64,000 bases of DNA. It comes from Otis tarda. Lineage: Eukaryota > Chordata > Aves > Otidiformes > Otididae. Below, one piece after another: positions 56,559-64,000 of this stretch. The stretch spans positions 10,804,001 to 10,868,000 of the forward strand of contig CM048554.1 in assembly GCA_026413225.1 (NCBI GenBank), written 5' to 3'. Made by a program: the position numbers and the translations under genes. The notes under the pieces were generated by a model, which saw nothing but the letters and a program-made list of their open reading frames with translations, had not been told where the DNA came from and did no database searches. Positions within the stretch are counted from its first letter, which is position 1. Every line of letters starts with the position of its first letter.

Positions 56559-57116
56559 GGGGCTCCCTCGGAGCAAAAGCACGCGGGGCTCCTCGGGCGG
56601 GCGGCAAAACGCTCGCGGGGCTCCTCGGGCGGGCGGCAAAACGCTCGCGGGGCTCCCCGGGCGGGCGGCAAACAGGACGCGGGGCTCCTCGGGCCGGCGG
56701 CAAACAGGACGCGGGGCTCCTCCGGCCGGCGGCAAACAGGACGCGGGGCTCCCTCGGAGCAAAAGCACGCGGGGCTCCTCGGGCGGGCGGCAAAACGCTC
56801 GCGGGGCTCCTCGGGCGGGCGGCAAAGCGCTCGCGGAGCTCCTCGGGCGGGCGGCAAACAGGACGCGGGGCTCCTCGGGCCGGCGGCAAACAGGACGCGG
56901 GGCTCCTCCGGCCGGCGGCAAACAGGACGCGGGGCTCCCTCGGAGCAAAAGCACGCGGGGCTCCTCGGGCGGGCGGCAAAACGCTCGCGGGGCTCCTCGG
57001 GCGGGCGGCAAAACGCTCGCGGGGCTCCTCGGGCGGGCGGCAAAACGCTCGCGGGGCTCCTCCGGCCGGCGGCAAAACGCTCGCGGGGCTCCTCCGGCCG
57101 GCGGCAAAACGCTCGC
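56559..57116. repeat. 186-bp higher-order repeat in the minisatellite
   Basis: The 26-bp unit starts at 56559, 56745 and 56931, exactly 186 bp apart (five 32-bp units plus one 26-bp unit), with the intervening variants in the same order. Two full periods are clear; the third decays after about 56990. Confidence 0.88.
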
Positions 57117-59099
57117 GGGGCTCCTCCGGCCGGCGGCAAAACGCTCGCGGGGCTCCTCCGGCCGGCGGCAAAACGCTCGCGGGGCTCCTCCGGCCGGCGG
57201 CAAAACGCTCGCGGGGCTCCTCCGGCCGGCGGCAAACAGGACGCGGGGCTCCTCCGGCCGGCGGCAAACACGACGCGGGGCTCCTCCGGCCGGCGGCAAA
57301 CACGACGCGGGGCTCCTCCGGCCGGCGGCAAACACGACGCGGGGCTCCTCGGGCGGGCGGCAAACACGACGCGGGGCTCCTCGGGCGGGCGGCAAACACG
57401 ACGCGGGGCTCCTCCGGCCGGCGGCAAACACGACGCGGGGCTCCTCCGGCCGGCGGCAAACAGGACGCGGGGCTCCCTCGGAGCAAAAGCACGCGGGGCT
57501 CCTCGGGCGGGCGGCAAAACGCTCGCGGGGCTCCTCGGGCGGGCGGCAAAACGCTCGCGGGGCTCCTCCGGCGGGCGGCAAAGCGCTCGCGGGGCTCCTC
57601 CGGCCGGCGGCAAAACGCTCGCGGGGCTCCTCCGGCCGGCGGCAAACAGGACGCGGGGCTCCTCCGGCCGGCGGCAAACAGGACGCGGGGCTCCTCCGGC
57701 CGGCGGCAAACAGGACGCGGGGCTCCTCCGGCCGGCGGCAAAACGCTCGCGGGGCTCCTCCGGCCGGCGGCAAACGCTCGCGGGGCTCCTCCGGCCGGCG
57801 GCAAAACGCTCGCGGGGCTCCTCCGGCCGGCGGCAAAACGCTCGCGGGGCTCCTCCGGCCGGCGGCAAAACGCTCGCGGGGCTCCTCCGGCCGGCGGCAA
57901 AAGCGCTCGCGGGGCTCCTCCGGCCGGCGGCAAAACGCACGCGGGGCTCCTCCGGCCGGCGGCAAAACGCTCGCGGGGCTCCTCCGGCCGGCGGCAAAAC
58001 GCTCGCGGGGCTCCTCCGGCCGGCGGCAAAACGCTCGCGGGGCTCCTCCGGCCGGCGGCAAAACGCTCGCGGGGCTCCTCCGGCCGGCGGCAAAACGCTC
58101 GCGGGGCTCCTCCGGCCGGCGGCAAAACGCTCGCGGGGCTCCTCCGGCCGGCGGCAAACGCTCGCGGGGCTCCTCCGGCCGGCGGCAAACACGACGCGGG
58201 GCTCCTCCGGCCGGCGGCAAACACGACGCGGGGCTCCTCCGGCCGGCGGCAAACAGGACGCGGGGCTCCTCCGGCCGGCGGCAAACACGACGCGGGGCTC
58301 CTCCGGCCGGCGGCAAACAGGACGCGGGGCTCCCTTGGAGCAAAAGCACGCGGGGCTCCTCGGGCGGGCGGCAAAACGCTCGCGGGGCTCCTCGGGCGGG
58401 CGGCAAAACGCTCGCGGGGCTCCTCGGGCGGGCGGCAAAACGCTCGCGGGGCTCCTCGGGCGGGCGGCAAAACGCTCGCGGGGCTCCTCGGGCGGGCGGC
58501 AAAACGCTCGCGGGGCTCCTCCGGCCGGCGGCAAAACGCTCGCGGGGCTCCTCCGGCCGGCGGCAAAACGCTCGCGGGGCTCCTCCGGCCGGCGGCAAAA
58601 CGCTCGCGGGGCTCCTCCGGCCGGCGGCAAAACGCTCGCGGGGCTCCTCCGGCCGGCGGCAAAACGCTCGCGGGGCTCCTCCGGCCGGCGGCAAACACGA
58701 CGCGGGGCTCCTCCGGCCGGCGGCAAACACGACGCGGGGCTCCTCCGGCCGGCGGCAAACACGACGCGGGGCTCCTCCGGCCGGCGGCAAACAGGACGCG
58801 GGGCTCCCTTGGAGCAAAAGCACGCGGGGCTCCTCGGGCGGGCGGCAAAACGCTCGCGGGGCTCCTCGGGCGGGCGGCAAAACGCTCGCGGGGCTCCTCG
58901 GGCGGGCGGCAAAACGCTCGCGGGGCTCCTCGGGCGGGCGGCAAAACGCTCGCGGGGCTCCTCGGGCGGGCGGCAAACAGGACGCGGGGCTCCTCCGGCC
59001 GGCGGCAAACAGGACGCGGGGCTCCTCCGGCCGGCGGCAAACAGGACGCGGGGCTCCTCCGGCCGGCGGCAAACAGGACGCGGGGCTCCCTCGGAGCAA

Positions 59100-62000
59100 A
59101 AGCACGCGGGGCTCCTCGGGCGGGCGGCAAAACGCTGGCGGGGCTCCTCGGGCGGGCGGCAAAACGCTGGCGGGGCTCCTCGGGCGGGCGGCAAAACGCT
59201 GGCGGGGCTCCTCGGGCGGGCGGCAAAACGCTGGCGGGGCTCCTCGGGCGGGCGGCAAAACGCTGGCGGGGCTCCTCGGGCGGGCGGCAAAACGCTGGCG
59301 GGGCTCCTCGGGCGGGCGGCAAAACGCTGGCGGGGCTCCTCGGGCGGGCGGCAAAACGCTGGCGGGGCTCCTCGGGCGGGCGGCAAAACGCTGGCGGGGG
59401 CTCCTCGGGCGGGCGGCAAAACGCTGGCGGGGCTCCTCGGGCGGGCGGCAAAACGCTGGCGGGGCTCCTCGGGCGGGCGGCAAAACGCTGGCGGGGCTCC
59501 TCGGGCGGGCGGCAAAACGCTGGCGGGGCTCCTCGGGCGGGCGGCAAAACGCTGGCGGGGCTCCTCGGGCGGGCGGCAAAACGCTGGCGGGGCTCCTCGG
59601 GCGGGCGGCAAAACGCTGGCGGGGCTCCTCGGGCGGGCGGCAAAACGCTGGCGGGGCTCCTCGGGCGGGCGGCAAAACGCTGGCGGGGCTCCTCGGGCGG
59701 GCGGCAAAACGCTGGCGGGGCTCCTCGGGCGGGCGGCAAAACGCTGGCGGGGGCTCCTCGGGCGGGCGGCAAAACGCTGGCGGGGCTCCTCGGGCGGCCG
59801 CCAAAACGCTGGCGGGGCTCCTCGGGCGGCCGCCAAAACGCTGGCGGGGCTCCTCGGGCGGCCGCCAAAACGCTGGCGGGGCTCCTCGGGCGGCCGCCAA
59901 AACGCTGGCGGGGCTCCTCGGGCGGCCGCCAAAACGCTGGCGGGGCTCCTCGGGCGGCCGCCAAAACGCTGGCGGGGCTCCTCGGGCGGCCGCCAAAACG
60001 CTGGCGGGGCTCCTCGGGCGGCCGCCAAAACGCTGGCGGGGCTCCTCGGGCGGCCGCCAAACGCTGGCGGGGCTCCTCGGGCGGCCGCCAAAACGCTGGC
60101 GGGGCTCCTCGGGCGGGCGCCAAAACGCTGGCGGGGCTCCTCGGGCGGGCGCCAAAACGCTGGCGGGGCTCCTCGGGCGGGCGCCAAAACGCTGGCGGGG
60201 CTCCTCGGGCGGGCGCCAAAACGCTGGCGGGGCTCCTCGGGCGGGCGCCAAAACGCTGGCGGGGCTCCTCGGGCGGGCGCCAAAACGCTGGCGGGGCTCC
60301 TCGGGCGGGCGCCAAAACGCTGGCGGGGCTCCTCGGGCGGGCGCCAAAACGCTGGCGGGGCTCCTCGGGCGGGCGCCAAAACGCTGGCGGGGCTCCTCGG
60401 GCGGGCGCCAAAACGCTGGCGGGGCTCCTCGGGCGGGCGGCAAAACGCTGGCGGGGCTCCTCGGGCGGGCGCCAAAACGCTGGCGGGGCTCCTCGGGCGG
60501 GCGCCAAAACGCTGGCGGGGGCTCCTCGGGCGGGCGGCAAAACGCTGGCGGGGCTCCTCGGGCGGGCGGCAAAACGCTGGCGGGGCTCCTCGGGCGGGCG
60601 GCAAAACGCTGGCGGGGCTCCTCGGGCGGGCGGCAAAACGCTGGCGGGGCTCCTCGGGCGGGCGGCAAAACGCTGGCGGGGCTCCTCGGGCGGGCGGCAA
60701 AACGCTGGCGGGGCTCCTCGGGCGGGCGGCAAAACGCTGGCGGGGCTCCTCGGGCGGGCGGCAAAACGCTGGCGGCGGGGCTCCTCGGGCGGGCGGCAAA
60801 ACGCTGGCGGGGGCTCCTCGGGCGGGCGGCAAAACGCTGGCGGGGCTCCTCGGGCGGGCGGCAAAACGCTGGCGGGGCTCCTCGGGCGGGCGGCAAAACG
60901 CTGGCGGGGCTCCTCGGGCGGGCGGCAAAACGCTGGCGGGGCTCCTCGGGCGGGCGGCAAAACGCTGGCGGGGCTCCTCGGGCGGGCGGCAAAACGCTGG
61001 CGGGGCTCCTCGGGCGGGCGGCAAAACGCTGGCGGGGCTCCTCGGGCGGGCGGCAAAACGCTGGCGGGGCTCCTCGGGCGGGCGGCAAAACGCTGGCGGG
61101 GCTCCTCGGGCGGGCGGCAAAACGCTGGCGGGGCTCCTCGGGCGGGCGGCAAACGCTGGCGGGGCTCCCAGGAGCAAAAGCACGCGGGGCTCCTCGGGCG
61201 GCCGGCAAAACGCTGGCGGGGCTCCTCGGGCGGCCGGCAAAACGCTGGCGGGGCTCCTCGGGCGGCCGGCAAAACGCTGGCGGGGCTCCTCGGGCGGCCG
61301 GCAAAACGCTGGCGGGGCTCCTCGGGCGGCCGGCAAAACGCTGGCGGGGCTCCTCGGGCGGCCGGCAAAACGCGCTGGCGGGGCTCCTCGGGCGGCCGGC
61401 AAAACGCTGGCGGGGCTCCTCGGGCGGCCGGCAAAACGCTGGCGGGGCTCCTCGGGCGGCCGGAAAAACGCTGGCGGGGCTCCTCGGGCGGCCGGAAAAC
61501 GCTGGCGGGGCTCCTCGGGCGGCCGGAAAACGCTGGCGGGGCTCCTCGGGCGGCCGGAAAACGCTGGCGGGGCTCCTCGGGCGGCCGGAAAACGCTGGCG
61601 GGGCTCCTCGGGCGGCCGGAAAACGCTGGCGGGGCTCCTCGGGCGGCCGGAAAACGCTGGCGGGGCTCCTCGGGCGGCCGGAAAAACGCTGGCGGGGCTC
61701 CTCGGGCGGCCGGAAAACGCTGGCGGGGCTCCTCGGGCGGCCGGAAAAACGCTGGCGGGGCTCCTCGGGCGGCCGGAAAACGCTGGCGGGGCTCCTCGGG
61801 CGGCCGGAAAACGCTGGCGGGGCTCCTCGGGCGGCCGGAAAACGCTGGCGGGGCTCCTCCGGCCGGCGGCAAAACGCTGGCGGGGCTCCTCCGGCCGGCG
61901 GCAAAACGCTGGCGGGGCTCCTCCGGCCGGCGGCAAAACGCTGGCGGGGCTCCTCCGGCCGGCGGCAAAACGCTGGCGGGGCTCCTCCGGCCGGCGGCAA

Positions 62001-62205
62001 AACGCTGGCGGGGCTCCTCCGGCCGGCGGCAAAACGCTGGCGGGGCTCCTCCGGCGGCCGGAAAAACGCTGGCGGGGCTCCTCCGGCGGCCGGAAAAACG
62101 CTGGCGGGGCTCCTCCGGCGGCCGGAAAAACGCTGGCGGGGCTCCTCCGGCGGCCGGAAAAACGCTGGCGGGGCTCCTCCGGCGGCCGGAAAAACGCTGG
62201 CGGGG
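59100..62205. repeat. Minisatellite homogenised blocks (CGCTGGC tail)
   Basis: Runs of near-identical units that switch variant in blocks: GGGCGGGCGGC (59100-59790), GGGCGGCCGCC (59790-60105), GGGCGGGCGCC (60110-60530, with one GGC unit), GGGCGGGCGGC (60530-61160), GGGCGGCCGGC (61190-61450), GGGCGGCCGGAAAA (61450-61855), CCGGCCGGCGGC (61855-62045) and CCGGCGGCCGGA (62045-62205). Each block differs from its neighbour by one to a few bases. Confidence 0.92.
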
Positions 62206-64000
62206 CTCCTCGGGCGGGCGGCAAAACGCTCGCGGGGCTCCTCGGGCGGGCGGCAAAACGCTCGCGGGGCTCCTCCGGCCGGCGGCAAAACGCTCGCGGG
62301 GCTCCTCCGGCCGGCGGCAAACAGGGACGCGGGGCTCCTCCGGCCGGCGGCAAACAGGACGCGGGGCTCCTCCGGCCGGCGGCAAACAGGACGCGGGGGC
62401 TCCTCCGGCCGGCGGCAAAACGCTCGCGGGGCTCCTCCGGCCGGCGGCAAAACGCTCGCGGGGCTCCTCCGGCCGGCGGCAAAACGCTCGCGGGGCTCCT
62501 CCGGCCGGCGGCAAAACGCTCGCGGGGCTCCTCCGGCCGGCGGCAAAACGCTCGCGGGGCTCCTCCGGCCGGCGGCAAAACGCTCGCGGGGCTCCTCCGG
62601 CCGGCGGCAAAACGCTCGCGGGGCTCCTCCGGCCGGCGGCAAAACGCTCGCGGGGCTCCTCCGGCCGGCGGCAAAACGCTCGCGGGGCTCCTCCGGCCGG
62701 CGGCAAACACGACGCGGGGCTCCTCCGGCCGGCGGCAAACACGACGCGGGGCTCCCTCCGGCCGGCGGCAAACACGACGCGGGGCTCCTCCGGCCGGCGG
62801 CAAACACGACGCGGGGCTCCTCCGGCCGGCGGCAAAGACGACGCGGGGCTCCCTCGGAGCAAAAGCACGCGGGGCTCCTCGGGCGGGCGGCAAAACGCTC
62901 GCGGGGCTCCTCGGGCGGGCGGCAAAACGCTCGCGGGGCTCCTCGGGCGGGCGGCAAAACGCTCGCGGGGCTCCTCGGGCGGGCGGCAAAACGCTCGCGG
63001 GGCTCCTCGGGCGGGCGGCAAAACGCTCGCGGGGCTCCTCGGGCGGGCGGCAAAACGCTCGCGGGGCTCCTCGGGCGGGCGGCAAAACGCTCGCGGGGCT
63101 CCTCCCGGCCGGCGGCAAACAGGACGCGGGGCTCCTCCGGCCGGCGGCAAACAGGACGCGGGGCTCCTCCGGCCGGCGGCAAACAGGACGCGGGGCTCCT
63201 CCGGCCGGCGGCAAACAGGACGCGGGGCTCCTCCGGCCGGCGGCAAAACGCTCGCGGGGCTCCTCCGGCCGGCGGCAAAACGCTCGCGGGGCTCCTCCGG
63301 CCGGCGGCAAACACGACGCGGGGCTCCTCCGGCCGGCGGCAAACACGACGCGGGGCTCCTCCGGCCGGCGGCAAACACGACGCGGGGCTCCTCCGGCCGG
63401 CGGCAAACACGACGCGGGGCTCCTCCGGCCGGCGGCAAACACGACGCGGGGCTCCTCCGGCCGGCGGCAAACACGACGCGGGGCTCCTCCCGGCCGGCGG
63501 CAAACACGACGCGGGGCTCCTCCGGCCGGCGGCAAACACGACGCGGGGCTCCTCCGGCCGGCGGCAAACAGGACGCGGGGCTCCCTCCGGCCGGCGGCAA
63601 ACAGGACGCGGGGCTCCTCCGGCCGGCGGCAAACAGGACGCGGGGCTCCTCCGGCCGGCGGCAAACAGGACGCGGGGCTCCTCCGGCCGGCGGCAAAACG
63701 CTCGCGGGGCTCCTCCGGCCGGCGGCAAAACGCTCGCGGGGCTCCTCCGGCCGGCGGCAAACACGACGCGGGGCTCCTCCGGGCGGCGGCAAACAGGACG
63801 CGGGGCTCCTCCGGGCGGCGGCAAACACGACGCGGGGCTCCTCCGGCCGGCGGCAAACAGGACGCGGGGCTCCTCCGGCCGGCGGCAAACAGGACGCGGG
63901 GCTCCTCCGGCCGGCGGCAAAACGCTCGCGGGGCTCCTCCGGCCGGCGGCAAAACGCTCGCGGGGCTCCTCCGGCCGGCGGCAAACACGACGCGGGGCTC

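Larger units (their letters stand above)
54495..64000. repeat. GC-rich ~32-bp minisatellite, about 300 units
   Basis: Core unit GGGGCTCCTC plus CGGCCGGCGG or GGGCGGGCGG plus a tail, either CAAAACGCTCGC, CAAAACGCTGGC, CAAACACGACGC or CAAACAGGACGC. Most units are 32 bp; some are 31 or 33, and a 26-bp form GGGGCTCCCTCGGAGCAAAA+GCACGC recurs. GC is about 78% with roughly six CpGs per unit and G-rich runs on the plus strand. It continues past the window end. Units at 54495-55345 are the most degenerate and most like the ERV U3 repeats. There is no stop codon in any frame after about 55030 and no ATG in either strand's core, so the giant open frames are a by-product of composition. Confidence 0.98.

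Noticed and set aside
54961..63984. Three overlapping antisense frames of about 3000 codons each as giant genes
   Set aside because: They are products of a stop-free 32-bp repeat, have no ATG, begin only at near-cognate codons near the window edge, and all three encode the same cyclic peptide.
54495..64000. CRISPR array
   Set aside because: The whole unit repeats and no variable spacers separate it; the context is vertebrate.

Overview
The window is eukaryotic and looks avian. It holds CR1 LINE fragments ending in ATTCTATG repeats, an ERVL-type solo LTR opening TGTCCTGGTTTCAGC, several gamma-like (class I) endogenous retroviruses (ERVs), intron-containing host gene pieces and a very GC-rich minisatellite. 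Amplified, ERV-dense sequence of this kind fits a bird W chromosome, a germline-restricted chromosome or a GC-rich microchromosome. The sequence alone does not decide between these or name the species.

Layout. (1) 1-27138 is a head-to-tail array of a ~7.48 kb unit: three complete copies and a truncated fourth, nearly identical. Each unit holds the 3' part of an ERV (integrase fragment fused to an envelope transmembrane fragment), a broken intronless LIN28B copy lying between that envelope remnant and a 3' LTR, a CpG-island promoter with CCAAT boxes and a consensus RFX X-box, and an antisense fragment of the last exon of APLF. (2) 27139-28747 is a rearranged edge: a CR1 endonuclease fragment, then a diverged fifth LIN28B piece split by an ERVL solo LTR with a 5-bp target duplication. 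(3) 28748-34680 holds an ERVK-like LTR and the 3' half of a spliced syntabulin (SYBU)-like gene with a shortened last exon. (4) 35756-40046 is the 5' half of an ERV of the array's family: a U3 filled with ~32-bp repeats, then gag, protease, RT and RNase H remnants, cut off at a CpG island. (5) 40047-47117 holds the CpG island, a solo LTR with GTTG target duplication, and a minus-strand last coding exon with a long AT-rich 3' UTR from an unrecognised gene. (6) 47118-54494 is a minus-strand class I ERV (gag-pro-pol and 3' LTR) flanked on both sides by the minisatellite family, and itself hit by a solo LTR (ACTC duplication) and CR1 pieces. (7) 54495-64000 and beyond is a ~32-bp GC-rich minisatellite of about 300 units.

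The connecting thread is one ERV family. Its LTR U3 contains the short repeats that apparently seeded the 9.5 kb minisatellite, and its 3' half carries the LIN28B sequence and has been amplified in tandem. No intact viral gene set is present. The best candidates for functional sequence are the SYBU-like exons, the minus-strand last exon at 44.4-44.6 kb, and possibly transcription from the CpG islands.
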